Positions 37,504 to 54,126 of a stretch of 64,000 nt of DNA are shown here, one piece after another. The notes beneath the pieces are model-generated. The model had not been told where the DNA came from and made no database searches. It saw only the letters and a list, made by a program, of their open reading frames with translations. Position 1 is the stretch's first letter. Each line of letters begins with the position of its first letter. Origin of the DNA: Vitis vinifera (Eukaryota; Streptophyta; Magnoliopsida; Vitales; Vitaceae); the NCBI RefSeq assembly GCF_030704535.1, contig NC_081817.1, positions 23,437,001 to 23,501,000 of the forward strand, read 5' to 3'. The position numbers and the translations under genes are program-made.

Positions 37504-39239
37504 GTTGTTGTTGTATCATCGTATAATCAGATATGAGGTGTTTATTACACTGTTATTGTTTGTGCATAAAGCTCTATACATTTATTTGTTTTTGTTTTAG
37601 TGGAACTTTAAGGGGGTGTCCATAAATTCATTTATAGAATGGAATGTGTAAACAGTGGCTTTATCCTTTAACTTTTTGCTTATAATATAAGGTTGGTATA
37701 ATTTTACTGAAGGTCAACCATATACAAGTGATCACTAGCATATTTGACTCTCCAATAAATTAGATTCAATTCTTATTACTTTCATCTCTAAATTATTGAT
37801 TTGTGAAGTTTGAATTAGTTTTATTGCAACCAAACATTTTTGTCTTCTAATTTATTTGATTCCCAACAAAATTAAATTTAGATTTCTATGAATTTATCGT
37901 TCAAAAAATGAAAATAACAATACCAAAATCATAAAATTTGGAAGATATATATTTCACTGCAAAATTTTAAAATTCAATCTTTTATTGCACAACAAAATTG
38001 AAATAATCGATTCTAATGAATTTTTGTAATTAAAACCTCATGACATAATTTAAACTCTTCTAAATATCCACTAGAATCAACAATTTTAGTTCTTTTTGAA
38101 AAATAAAAATTAGAATTTTATATTATTTTTCCAATTAAAAAAATGTTAAGAAATTAATATCAACAATAAAACTCACATTTAATTCACAAATCCATAAATC
38201 TGAATAAATTTTAAATAGAAACAAATGTTGAATTAAAAAATCTTCTAATATTTTCCTAGCAATCAAATATAATTGGAAATTCCAATTATTGTCAAATTAC
38301 CAATTTTCTAACTAATATTGTGAAGTATCTAAAAATATGTTTTACTATTCTTTTTTTTTTCAATTGATTAGTTTTCAAATTAAATTAAAAAATATGATAA
38401 TTAATTTTATATGTATTTTTAACATGAAAAAAATATTATTGTACATTCATAAATGAATAAAGACAAACTATTTAAGACTTAATAATATTCAATCATTAAA
38501 AAAAAATAATGATATAAATACTTAATGATATTCAACTCTTTTTAGATTTAAGTGAAACTCAAGTTTATTCATATTTTAAATAAAAAATAAATAAACACTG
38601 CCTAAGTTCCATATGAGAGGTGAATGCATTTAAGTGGGATTTTAATCCATTTGAGCACTGCAAAATAAGTTTACTAGTTTTAATTAAATTGAAATTGATT
38701 AAGCCAATGCTATGACTAGGTCATACAAGTGTTAAATCTGGTTTCTACTTCAATTAAGTCTTAAAAATTGAGGTGAGGTCTATGCATTAGTATGAAGAGT
38801 TTAACACTTAATTTGCATTAAGTGTTCGAAACTATAACACACCTCCACATCATAGTTTTAATTTTGAGGATTTGGGTTTGTTTTTAGGCTTTAGGCTTTA
38901 ATTGGATTCTCCATTTGAGTTTAGGCCTGAGTTTGGGTTCATGTGCTCTACTCCTTGGGTTGTAATTTGCCTCACTTGTGTTTGGGCCTTTAGACCATTG
39001 CATTTGAGCTTCTATTATTGATATTGGGCTCATTGGATTGGAGTTGGACATTAGATATTCTTTTGGGCCATCTTTTATTTGATTTTTGGGCCTATTTTGC
39101 TTTTTCTCTTGGGTCTAGAGTATTGATTGTTTGATTTGGGCTTCTGTTTTTTATTTGTTTGGGCTTACGTACGACTGACTTTGGCTGTATTTTTACTCTT
39201 TACATGGGCCCATCCGTGGACTGAGATTTGCGAAAGAAA

Positions 39240-39310
39240 AAAAGGTTGGAAGCTATAAAAGGGCCAAAAAAAAAAAAAAAAAACAAAAAAAAAACAAAAA
39301 AAAGAAGAAA
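39240..39310. repeat. A-rich low-complexity run
   Basis: Long A runs broken by single C or G, present only in copy 2. Confidence 0.7.
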
Positions 39311-39504
39311 AAACCATAGGGCACAAGGGGTGGGCCCATGTATTTTTCTACTTTTTAAAAATAAAAACCATAAAAATACTATTTAAGATAAAATTACAAA
39401 ATCTTTTTAAATAAAATGGTAAAATCCTTTTTCTTTAATAAAGTTGTATAACCTATGAATGAAAATAGGAACCCTTTTTTAAAAATCATATTTTTTTTAT
39501 AAAA

Positions 39505-39512
39505 TTATATAT

Positions 39513-39592
<80 letters not shown>
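39505..39592. repeat. Long AT (with CATA) microsatellite
   Basis: About 88 bp of TA repeats with CATACATA interruptions at the left end. Absent from copy 1. Confidence 0.9.
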
Positions 39593-39594
<2 letters not shown>

Positions 39595-42379
39595 TTAAAA
39601 AATAATAAAATTCAAATTCTCTTTTCAACAAAAATAGGGATAAAATCTCTCTTTTTTTAAAATGTTTTCTTTATATAATTTTGAAATTGTTTTACTTAAA
39701 AATAATAAATTTATTATTTTAAAAAAAAATTGAAATAATTTGTATCAATTGTAGAGCTTTTATTTTATTTTATTTTATTTTATTTATAAAATTGAAGAAA
39801 TTTCTTGAAATAAAATAAAGTTAAAATTATTTTGTAATATAACTTTTCTAATAAAATTAAAAAAAAAATCACTTTTCTAAAATTGGTATATGATTGAATA
39901 GCTATACAATTGACAAAATTTTAGAAGACTTTTTATGGGGATGGAAAGAAAATATTTTAAAATAGGAAATTTTTTTTATTAGAATATTACTTTGAAAAGA
40001 AATTAGGAAAAATTAAAGATTTAGAAAACTAATTTCAAGTCTCATGACAATGCATGAACATGTTTCACCTTAAAGCAAACGATGTGTAAATCAAAATTAG
40101 TACTACTAAATTGGTCATCAAAAAATTTGAATTTGACAGGTGATATGCCATATACCTTAAACATATATTAGACAATTTAAGAGGTGACATGGAGCAAAAT
40201 TTTGAAGGCTAAAAAATCAAGTTTGAAAATAATAATAATAATATGTAGATGCAAAAGAGAATTAAAAAGGAAACATGGTTTTTATCAATAAATTTCTTAA
40301 ATGAAAGAAGGGAATCAAATTTCTTGCATTGAGCAATCAAATTTAGGAATATGAAACTCAATTCCCATGTTCCGTGTATATGTAAAGGTTATATTTTTCA
40401 ATTCAAATACGATTTGAAAGCTAAAATACAAGGGCCCTTACGAGTCACATCAAGTACCAATACATGCCCTTCACCACCTTGAAGGGTCAACAAAGTCATT
40501 ACGGGGGTCTTTTGTGAAAGTAAATCAAATATCATACACATTCTTTCCAGCATCATAAAAAATCAATAAAGTCACTTGGGAATAAATCAATAAAATCAAG
40601 AATAGTAGTAGTAGGAATAAATCAAATATTATACACATTCTTTCCACCATCATACACATTCTTTCTTATTAAACTTCAATCCCAAAAAAATGCTTGTATC
40701 ATTATCTTTGGATTATAATCTAAATGATCAAATTAAAGAAAAATATTATTTTGTAAAGATTATTATCGCAAAAGATTGTACCTCCCATTAATTTAATACA
40801 AACAATATTGTTCATATATTTTTCTTGTTATTTTACTTACGACTTCAAAAATGTAAATATAATATTATTTATTCAATGATCCAAATTAAATCATTCAATT
40901 ATACATATTCAGTCATTTAAATTCATTTATTAAAACCTTCATAAATCATAGAGGACAATAATTCAATGAAAAAAGGTCCATGGAGAGACATGAATATGGT
41001 GATAATAACTCCTAATTTTGTCATATAGTACATGACATTTCAAAAGGCAATGATCGCTAAATTGATAAAATCATACGCTAAGTTAGTTCCATAATCTTGA
41101 CCAATTCCTATAACTTAACCAACATGCAATCTAATTTGTTACATAGTAAAACATGTGTGAGTTCCCAATTTTACCCTTTTTACATAGTTGATCTACTATC
41201 CTAAAATAAAGAGCTTGAATTCTATTAGCAAACTTTCAGATATTTTTGAGTAATTTGGATCACTAAAATATTTGGGATGTATTTGGTTTTTTGCATTGAA
41301 CAAAAAAACTACAATAAGTAAATAAATAAAAAGGAAAAAAAATGAATGAATTCATTTGAATTGGTTATAAGAACAAAAAATAAGAATATTTTTTTGAATA
41401 AAACATGGATGATTTAGACATATAAGTTAAAATAATTATCAAATTATAAAAATGTTTTTTTAAAAAATTTTATTAAGAAATAATTCTTTTTGAACACTTT
41501 TACTTCTTTATTTTGTATTTCTTTAAAAATATCATCTTTCCACTTATTTTATTTATTTCAACAAAAAACAACTTAAAAATCTCACACAAAAAAAAAAAAA
41601 GAAGATAACTACAAAAGCCTTAACAAAAAATACAACAAACAATTGAAAGATCTTGAAAAAAAGAAAGAAATATGAGAAAATTGGGATTGATTTTTTATCT
41701 ATTTATGGGTTTGAACTTCATTGAAAAATTCACTAGAAGAAGGGAGAGGGCATGGAGAGAACTAGGTATAAAAAATGAGAGAGACAAGATATTTATAAGT
41801 AAATTGAGTCATGAATGATATTATATGTGTTCTAAAATATTATACATATTTATAATTTCTGAGGTCAAAATGATGATGATGATGATAATAATAATAATAA
41901 TAATTGTTTCAATAAGATATGCTCAAAATATTTGGTTCTATTTATTAAATAAAGAAATTATAATAAATGAAAGAAAATTAATAAGAGGGTGTTTGATAAA
42001 TGATGATTAAATGTTCTAATACCAACTTAAATCACTGAATTTATTTAATAAAAGATATTTAACTAATCATTTAAAACTAAACACTAACACCGTAAGTAAG
42101 GTGATTTTTTTTAAATCTAATAATTTTTTATTTTTTATTTATATATTTTAAAATAAATATTTTATTGTTTAAGCCATTTATTTTTTTTATTTATGAAATT
42201 TATGTTTTTTTTTTAAATAAAAATTGGTTCCCTTACTTAATGATGAGGAGCTATAAAAAATACTCTATGTTCATCTACAATTTCGACAATTCTTATAACT
42301 CAACTAACATGTAAGTAACCATCTCCAAACTATCAAATTACATAAATATATAAGCAAATATACTAAATGGCAAAAATGT

Positions 42380-43700
42380 TTCAATTTTTAGTTTTAGATT
42401 CTTAGAGCTAGTATAAGATAAACTAGTGCTAATCTTTTGCTAATTTTAACCCTTTTCCATGGAAGAAATAATAATAATAATATACTTTTGAATTTTCTAA
42501 ATTTATCTTTGAAATGCTTGGCCCAATAATTTTGATATTTTCAAACATTTGACTAAATTCAAATGGATTACTTTTTTTTTTTTTTCAACTCATGTAAATC
42601 ACTTTAGAAAATAAAGTTTGACTTAATGCAACATTATTTTTAAAATAAATTGTTGTTGAAAAAGAAAAATATTTTGGTCTTAGTTTTTGTGTACCATGAT
42701 GATAACTCCTAATTTTGTCATTAAGTACATCATCTTTCCTTGCACATTATCATGAGAACTCCTAATTTCTTCATATGGTATATCGTATTTCAAAGAATTC
42801 CTAGTTGTACCTTTTTAATACGGTACACCATTAACTTTCACAATTTATCTACATGTTACAATATTTTTCCTAATTTTTACCTTTTCCATGGAATAAATAA
42901 TAATAATATGCTTTTACATGTTCTAATTGTACCTTTGAAATGCTTTGCCTAATAATTTTGATATTTTCAAAAGTTTGACTAAATTCAAATAGATTACTTT
43001 TTTTCTTATTTTTTTCAACTCATATAAATCATTTTAGAAAACGAAGTGTAACTCAATGTAACATTATTTTCAAAATAATTATTTTCTCTTGAAAAAGACA
43101 TATTTTGGGCCTTAGTTTTTGTATACCATCATGATAACTCCTAATTTTGTCATACATAGTACATCATATTTTCTTGCATATTCTCATGATAATTCCTAAT
43201 TCCTTCCTGTGGTATATCGCATTTTAAAGAATTCCTAGTTGTACCTTCTTCATAGGGTATGTCATTAACTTTCACAATCTATCCCATGTTACAGTATTTT
43301 TGCTAATTTTTACCTTTTTCCATGGAAGAAACAATAATAATATGCTTTTGGATCTTCTAATTGTATCTTTGAAATGCTTCTCTCAATAATTTTGATATTT
43401 TCAAAAGTTTGATTTAATTCAAATAGACTATTTTTCACTTTTTTTTTCAACTCCTATAAATCATTTTAGAAAATAAAATGTAACTCAATGTAACATTATT
43501 TTCAAAATAATTTGTTCTTAAAAAAGATAGATATTTTGGGCTTTAGTTTTTGTGTACCATAACTTTTAATAGCGTACACAACTTTCGTATTTCTTTGCAT
43601 ACTGTGATGAAAACTCTTAATTTCTTTACATGATACATCATTTCTCAAAAGAATTGATACCTACACACTCTTAATTATATAATTCTTATAATGATGAGAT
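42380..43700. repeat. Tandem array of ~435-bp units, copy 2 (about 3 units)
   Basis: Unit markers are at about 42439, 42868 and 43300, the same family as the eight-unit array at 11.5-15.1 kb. The flanks on both sides are shared with copy 1, so the arrays are orthologous positions of the duplication. Confidence 0.88.
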
Positions 43701-45916
43701 TTTGAAGTTGAAAGAGTATTGGGTATAAAAATTTTAATTACTTATACTTATTTTTTAAATAAAGAATGCTTAAAACATAATTAGAAGCAACGATAACAAT
43801 ATTTTTTATAATAATAACATGCAAAATTGTATGATAAAGTTAAGATTAACCACTCCACTCAAATAGTGCATGCTTTTAGTCCCTTAATAAGTTATTAAAA
43901 TCAATAATGTTTTCAGAATTGACCCATTACTAAATTGAAAAAGTTACCAGAACGAGTCCATGACTCATTGTTTGGATTGGTGATTGAATCACGATCAAAT
44001 AGATAACATCCTAAATATATAATATAAATATATTATTAAATGAATAAAATGATTCAAATCAAAATTCAAAATTTCTAAATATATAATATAAATATATTAT
44101 TAAATGAATAAAATGATTCAAATCAAAATTCAAAATTTTAAAGTCATAAATATAAAACGACAAATTTAAGTATTTGAATTTATTTGAAAGTTAGAAATAT
44201 ATTTGATAATAAAAAATCTATTTGAAAATAAGATATTTATTTTAAATAAAAAATTTTAAAATTTATTTTTAGATGATATAATGATTCAAATCAAAATTTA
44301 AAAATTTAAAAATTAAAATCATAAACTAAAATCACATATTTAAAAAATAAGAATTTGAAAAATTAGAAATTAAAATTAATGATACAAATATAAAATAAAA
44401 TAATTAACCAAATCAAATAACAAATGTTGAAATAATGGATAGGGGAGGTTGGAGGGCACTTACAACTATTTGAGTCGTTGGGGTCCTTGTTGTTCGTCAA
44501 CATCGTTGTTGGAGAAACTGTTGGCTAATCGTTCAATTCATAAAGAACCACCTAGTTCATCAGGTTCACCAGTTCGATTGCTAATTCCATTGATTTGAGG
44601 GTGATTCAACAACTAAACAACTCAAAAGGGTAGACCAGATTGGAATGGTTGTTGGTCGAATCAGTTGGACTTACATGATTGGTTCGACCCAATTTTTAGA
44701 ACATTGGTATATAATAATTAGGTTTTCAAAAAATGTTATATAATTAGTTTAAAGTTAGATTTGTAAAAGGAATCATTTTTAGATTTAAGTTGTTTTATTA
44801 TCAAATTTACCACTTAAACCTAAGATCATATCAAATATTTTTCTATTTTAATAATTTAGTTGCTTGATCAAATCCATGAACTTTATGTACACAAGTGTGA
44901 ATCAATTCAAATAAAAAGAATATGGTTAAGTGCTTAATAATAGTTTGACATTCACTTTTCCAATAATTTAATATTCAAACAACTTTCTATCCTTTAAAAT
45001 AGAAAATTATTTTCTAGACACAAAAATATGTTTGATAATTTTTTAAAAACTTATTATGGAAATAAGATTTTTTTTAAAGAACATATTTTAATTATAATAA
45101 TCAATCATTTTTTAGGAGACATTTCAAAAAATAATTACATGAGAATAATTAAAAATAAATTACCATAGATAAAAAAATATTTTAAAACATATTTAGAAAC
45201 ATAGAAAACAAGTTTAGAACATTCCTTATTTCTAAACATACTTTTGCTTTAATTTATTTTTTATTTAATTTAACTTTCTTTTTTCCATGAATGTTCACTT
45301 TTACTATGCATATATTTGTTCCCTTCTTTTAAAGCATATTTGAAACTATTTGAATAGTTTTCTATTCTTAAAAGTTGTTACTTTCTTAATAACTTGTTCT
45401 AAAAACAAGAAACTTGTTTTGAAAATAAGATTTTTTTTCTTTCTAAAAACATGTTTTAATTAAGTTGTTTTCAAGGAGATGTTTTAAAAAAATAATTATA
45501 TAAATATAGAGAATTATTAAAAATAAATTATTATAGGTAAAAGTTATTCTTAAGAAATATTTTTGTTTTTTAAAAAAAAAAACATTTCAGATCTTCAAAC
45601 ATATCTTTATTTTAAACATACGGAAAAACTACTTTTGAAAACTTTAGTAAACATACCTTTTAAAAAAATTTCATTCATATGATGTCCTTTATATTAGTCT
45701 CTTTTTGAATATTTTATTCTATGAAGAGATTATTATGACCCCATCAATACAATATGCTTTGAGACTCTTATTGCATGCAAGGCGACAAGCTGGGTATACT
45801 TTGTACAATCTCACGAAAATTTGGCTTGGAAAAAATCTTACTAGCATTATTGCAAATTTGACATAATACTACTGCTTAATCTTACAGCAAACTTGGGAGC
45901 ACATGGCCACAAATTC

Positions 45917-45924
45917 TATATATA
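45917..45924 (+). promoter_or_regulatory. TATA box of TPS locus F
   Basis: TATATATA is 43 bp upstream of the ATG at 45960. The in-frame ATG at 45903 lies before it and is unlikely to be used. Confidence 0.65.
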
Positions 45925-45959
45925 GCTGCTGGCAATGTGATCCAGCTTGTCCCACTCCA

Positions 45960-48439
<2,480 letters not shown>

Positions 48440-48704
48440 AGGATCCATGTCTTTCAGTCTGAGATGTGACTGTGATCTAAGCTTCTTAGGGTTTGGATGT
48501 AGTAGAACTTGGTAAATTTGTGCAAAGGATATTTCCCTGAAGTTCAATGAACTTATTTGGTTGGTTTGGTCTTATGTTCCTCAGCTGTTAGACTGCTTTC
48601 TTGTGAGATTCACCATTAGGTAAAACAATAGCAGAAAAATCCACACATACATAATCCAAGCATCTTCTTGAAGGCCATGGTTGATATTGATGCAACTCTA
48701 TAGC
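48440..48704 (+). other. 3' UTR and flank of TPS locus F
   Basis: The first ~170 bases (to about 48606) are matched by 59534-59704, which marks them as a transcribed 3' end shared by another lost copy. No further feature is seen. Confidence 0.55.
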
Positions 48705-50154
48705 TCCGAATGTAGTGATACAATTAATATATTCAATGGTTTAAATTAATTTATAATAATCTTCTAAATCAGAGAGTACAATTCAGTGAGAGTGTATAAT
48801 ATAATTAAAAAACATGAGTGGAGAGATAATATTTACTACTTAACGACTTAAGTTAACTTTAAGTCAAACTATATTCAAATTGTTGATTTAAAAATTACTA
48901 AATTTTTACTTTAAACATTAAAATTATTTGATAAAATTAATATAAAATATATTGTAAATTATCAAATTAACATATTTATTCTTATAAATTATAACTAAAA
49001 TAATAGAGGTTGAGTAACAGTAAAGGTACTTGAGTGGCAAAGAAGACCATAAAGGTAAATAAGACAAATGAGGGTAAAAATGTAAAATAAAAAATATAAA
49101 CTTAAGAATAAATTAATTGATTTTACTTATTACTTAAAATTGATTTTAATTTTAAATCATACTATTAAGTTATTTTTCAAATACATCTAATTTATTTAAT
49201 GATTTAAATTAAACTATTAAGCCATTTTAAGTTAACTGATTTACCAAACACTAATGCAAGACTGCTGGATATCTTTGAAAGAATTGTCTTTGAAAATGCT
49301 ATATATTTAGGTTTTAAATTTTGTTAGTGTAAACCAATGATTCTTCCTAATTTGTTCGTATAGCACATCACATTTCGAAAAGCAATAATTAATATAGCCA
49401 TGGCATTGTCAGTGCAGTACATCAATTCTCAACAAATTCTTTACTATTTATTCAATGGTTTAAATTAAAGCATCCGGGCATATTTAGTGTTTTAAATTAA
49501 TTTATTATAATCTTTGTAAACAACATAATACAATTCAATGAGGGGGAATGGTATAATTAAAAAAAGTTGGTGGAAAGATAGAATAAAGGAATGTTCGATA
49601 AAACTTATTATTTAATGACTTAAATTAATTTTAAGTAAAATTATGCTTAAATTGTTAACTTAAAACTTATTTCTTAATTTTTATTTTAAATGTTAAAATT
49701 GTTTGTTGAAATTGATTAAAAATATATTTTAAATTATCAAATTAATTAATATTTATCCTTATAAATTATAATTAGAGGAAAGGAGGTTAAGTAACAATAG
49801 AGATAGTGGAGTGTTAAAAGAGATCGTAGAGGTAACTAAGATAAATAAAGATAAAGAAATAAAATAAAAATTTATACTTAAGAATAAATTAATTGGTTTT
49901 ATTTATTATTTAAAGTCATTTAATTTTTAACTTTAAGTTATTTTCAAATATATTTAATTTATTTAATAACTTAAATTAAGTTATTAAGTTATTTTAAGTT
50001 ATTAAATTAATTTATCAAACACCTACTTAAGCTAAGCTATTAAATTATTTCAAGTTATTAAGTTGATTTATCAAACACCGATATGTGATTAAAAAATCAA
50101 GCCCTATAATACATGGCATTATCCTTGAAAGAATTGTCTTTGAAAATGCCATAT
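48705..50154. repeat. ~770-bp tandem units, left of the gypsy insertion
   Basis: One partial and one nearly complete unit. Recurring parts are TTTAGGTTTTAAATT, GTACATCAATTCTCAACAAA, TTATTCAATGGTTTAAATTAA and a MITE-like core from CGATAAAACTTATTATTTAA to GATTTATCAAACACCGA. The array resumes at 58457 after the gypsy element. The units share words with the block at 40.88-41.07 kb. Confidence 0.7.
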
Positions 50155-51136
50155 TGTAGACCCCCGGTTTGCTAGCCACCCCGAAGGAGCTGTCACCATA
50201 TGGAGAAGTGGGGAACCTATTTTCTTCAAGCTAGCTGCATGAAACACGTGGCGGAACAGCTGACCATGGCCATGGCGTTAGTTGGGATGGCGACCAGCTG
50301 AGTAAGAGAGAGGAGAGCACGTCCATGACTTGCGGGAGGAGTTTTGACCGAGGGAGAAGCGGGGTTTACAAGGGATGCTGGAAGAAGGAAGGAGGGGTCT
50401 CGATGGCGTTTTGGGAAGATATTTTTTAGAGGGAAAAATCAAGAGAGGGGCAGGTTTTCTTTGGGGTTAGAAAAGGAAAGAGCAGGGGAAAAAGATGGGG
50501 AAGTGAAAAACGGGAGGAAATGAGCAGCAACTTGAGGTTTTCTTTTTCTGCAACAGAGAGGTTTTTGGACAAGGGGGAATTTGGATAGCTGGAGGAGAGG
50601 TTGAGTGAGTGGAGGGTAGAGCTGGGTGAAAGAGAGGAAAACGAGCAGCAACTTCGATCCCGATTTCCTAGTCCTGGCAGTAGCAAGAGATTCAAGCTTC
50701 CCAAAGAAGGTTTTTTTTTTTTTTTTTAATCTATTTTTTATGACTGTAATGGCGTGGATCATTCCTCTATTCCTCAAAAGCTTTGGTCAGCCATGAAAAA
50801 ATGCAGCCGTGAATTTGTTTCTCGGCCTTTGTCGGAACCAAAGAAGTTGAACTGGTAAAACACACAGTGGAGCAGAGGGGCGGATCTTCCGGAGGTGATT
50901 CGATGCGCCGCCTGTGTTTGTGTGGAGTGCTAAATGGAACCATTTTGCTGAATTGCGCTGCATAAGGAGAGGTTTTTTTTTTAGTGCTGATGAGTGGTCA
51001 ACATGCATAGAAAGGGACAGTGAGGATGGGGTTTTAATATATATGGCTGATGAAAAAGACACGTGTTCAATAGATACCATGGCTGCATATGAAAAATCAA
51101 GAGGTGGCATCCACTTTGAGGTATGTGATTGTTTTA

Positions 51137-51192
<56 letters not shown>

Positions 51193-52230
51193 TTAGTTAT
51201 TTATCTTTAAAAAAATTCCAAGAATAATTTCAAAATTTTCAATTTATATAATTTAATAATTTCTATTTCTTAAATAATTTTCAATTCTAATTTCTTTCAA
51301 AATTTAATTTCCAAAGTCCCAATTTTCATAATTTGATTTTTATAATTTAACTTTCATAGTTTCTACTTCTCAAATAATTTTCAAAATTATGTTTTCTTTC
51401 GAATTTAATCCCTAAAATCCCAATTCTTAAATTTAAATTTTCGAAATTCTAATTCTCAAATAATTTGCTATTTTTTTTTAAATTTAATATCCAAGATTCC
51501 AATTCTTAAATTTAATTCCCAAGACTTCAAAAATCCAATTTTCTCTCTAACAGTTTTAATTCCCTTCGGGTTTCAAATGATCTTCTATTCCTCTTGATTT
51601 TACATAAGCATGAATGTCATTTTTCATAATTTCAGAATAATGGAATTTGTGAAATTAATTCGTGCAAAATACATCGGGCTTTGGTGGGGGCCCCACATAC
51701 ATGATTTCGTGATTGATTGGTGGATTGATTGATATGATTGCTATACATGATTGATTTATTCCACTCTATGATACACACACGTTTATTCTGTATTTAATTG
51801 CTAACATTTGTTTCCCTTAAAGTAAATCGGTTCATCACTCAGGTACATTATTTGTCTATCTTATTCATTCAATTATTTTGTTTTGAGTGATATTCATTTA
51901 GTATCCATGCTCGATTAATCAATTGTCATGATTGCTTCATTTTATTAGTAGAGACCCATTTTAGGGGCTTAGAGGGATGCTACGGTCTTTACCCTACCTT
52001 CCCGATAAGTAACCTAACCCCCGAACCTGATCTGGTTTTTCTCAGACCACCTTTTTCCGAAGTAAGGAGTCACGCTTAGGGTTTTCTTTCTTACTTTGTT
52101 TACCCTTTAAAAATAAAACAAAAATAAGTGGCGATTCCAAGTCATTTTCTAATAAATAAAATCATTTTCAAATAAAAAATCGAGCTCGACATCAAGTGGG
52201 AAGCGCATAAGCCGAAATGCAGGGTCCACA
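50155..52230 (+). repeat. 5' LTR of the gypsy element
   Basis: Opens TGTAGACCCCCGG and ends AGGGTCCACA. It contains an ATT microsatellite at about 51138-51193. The last ~610 bp match both the 3' LTR fragment and the end of the solo LTR at 27.9-30.6 kb. Frames at 50426-51210 lie inside the LTR and show no domain. Confidence 0.85.
51138..51193. repeat. ATT microsatellite inside the gypsy 5' LTR
   Basis: About 18 ATT triplets in an uninterrupted run. Confidence 0.92.
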
Positions 52231-52233
52231 AAA

Positions 52234-52250
52234 TGGCGACTCCACTGGGG
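52234..52250 (+). other. Primer-binding site of the gypsy element
   Basis: TGGCGACTCCACTGGGG begins three bases after the LTR end. The TGGCGACTC start fits a tRNA-Arg primer, known for Tat/Ogre-type plant gypsy elements. Confidence 0.75.
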
Positions 52251-54126
52251 AGCACTAGAGGGTCAAGCTTGAACTTAAGATGGAGCAAATGTGACATTTG
52301 ATTAGTCGATCAGTGGGTACACACCTCTCTTTGTGTGTGTGTTTGCTTGACTGTTGATTGCACATTGAGAGCTCTTGGTATCACTATCCTTGATGCATGA
52401 TTAGTTATGGTACTTGTTTGAGGCATTGGTATGTCGATTATATTGATTGACCCTTTCGATTATTCTCACATATTGACTCTTCTGGTTGTATGATTATTCT
52501 GCTCACCTTGACATGTACATTCTTATTGTTGCTTATCTCGTTCATCTTGACATGTTTGTTTCTTGGTTGTGTATTATCATGATTGTTATTGAGCATGCTA
52601 TCATTGTCAGATATTCTTATCGATTAGCTTGTGTGTAGATTTGGATGATATATATCTGTTTTGCATGACTGTCTGTTGCATGACTTCTCTCATTTTGTGT
52701 GATTGCATGAGTTGCTTGTCTATGTGGGAGACACACCTATCCTCTTATTTCCAAGTCCCTAGTCTCGGTCGACATTGTTTTCCTTGGTCTCATATTTGAT
52801 ATGAGACTTTTTGCTTTGTTGTCTCTTCGACCGAGCTAGTGATTAGGAATAGGGTCTAGCGATGGGCTATATTTATGTTTGGGAGCATTCTGGAGGTGAT
52901 CGACATATTGATGCTGATTGGAGTCTGAACTTTGAAGACTTGTATAGCTCAGAGCTAGATTTCATGGATATTTGTGCGGTCAATGTGTTTCCATTTCTGC
53001 TTTAGCTTCATAGGGTTTTCGGATGCACCCACACCACTCACTGCGCACTCTAGTTGACCATTGAGAGTTTTGAGAGGTTTCACCATAGGAAACCCCCTGG
53101 GATGTCGAGGTAGTGCATGTGTGTAGGTGATGACCACATTGCATGGAAGCACCCCGTCTCTTTTGAGACGTATAGAGGGTTGCATACCACCGGAGGGTAT
53201 GATCGCTTCTGCTAGGAATCTTTTAAAGTCCACCCATTTCCTTTTAGCGCCACTTTGACCTTGTAAGATGAGCTTAGATCCTTCTACTAGGACTCTCTCC
53301 CTACACGTGGGTGCATCTGAGGGCTTTCAGAGCCTCTATGGTCATAGTTTGGATTCGATACTCCCTCTTTTTGGTCTCCATTTGAGAGTACTCAGAGATT
53401 GGTATGAGTTTGAGTATGGCTTGGATCACCTTTGTTGTGTCACCTTAGTTTATGTTTTTCACTCGATGAGTTTAGCATATTTTTTTCCTAGGGCTTTCGT
53501 TTTTCTTTCTTGGCTCGACACGTCCTTTCACTTTGTTGTCACTTACTTGATGCTTTGGAATATGTTCATAGATCATCTTTTTACATTATACACCTATCAC
53601 GGGTTCGGTACACCATTCTTTGTTTGATCATTGATTTAATTTTTGACTCAATGCTCATATTTTCATTACGGAATGGTAAAAGACACATTTTCACATTCAC
53701 ATCTTTTTCGAGAGTTTCGCCTTGATCACCTTATCATTTTTCTCTTATGGAGCTCGAGTCGAAGGTTGAGTTAAGGATATGTGGTTATAGATGGAGTATC
53801 GCTCTTGTGATAGTGTATTTCTCACACATCTTTGGATTATTGATAGGAATTCTCTAGTCACATTTGTAGTCATCTCACAGTGGACACATTTATGACTCTA
53901 GAGTTCTCATCATACATCCGGATTTCGGATCACCACCTTAGGACCATGCGCTCGCATGTTGTATTGTCGTCTTTTAGAGTTCTATCTTGTGTCCTTCATC
54001 CATTTCGTTTGCATTGTAGGGAGTTAGTTTAAGAGTTGGTCGAGTTTGGAGTCACCTTCTTGGAGGAGAGTTAGAGGTCGATTGATCAGAGCAGATTCAC
54101 ATCAATGTTCAGACAATTCGGTTGAG
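52251..54126 (+). other. Leader region of the gypsy element
   Basis: About 1.9 kb between primer site and gag. It is less AT-rich than the flanks. Frames of up to 119 codons (53268-53627) show no recognisable domain. Some Tat/Ogre elements carry an extra frame before gag, but nothing here supports one. Confidence 0.45.

Noticed and set aside
39240..39310. A-rich run as the tail of a retroposed gene
   Set aside because: No coding sequence or flanking target duplication was found upstream on either strand.
50150..50154. Same CATAT target duplication for both the Copia and the gypsy element
   Set aside because: A 5-bp AT-rich word is frequent here; different integrases and sites, so coincidence is the simplest reading.
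50426..51210. Frames of 92-117 codons
   Set aside because: Inside the gypsy 5' LTR; one ends in a poly-Ile run made by the ATT microsatellite.
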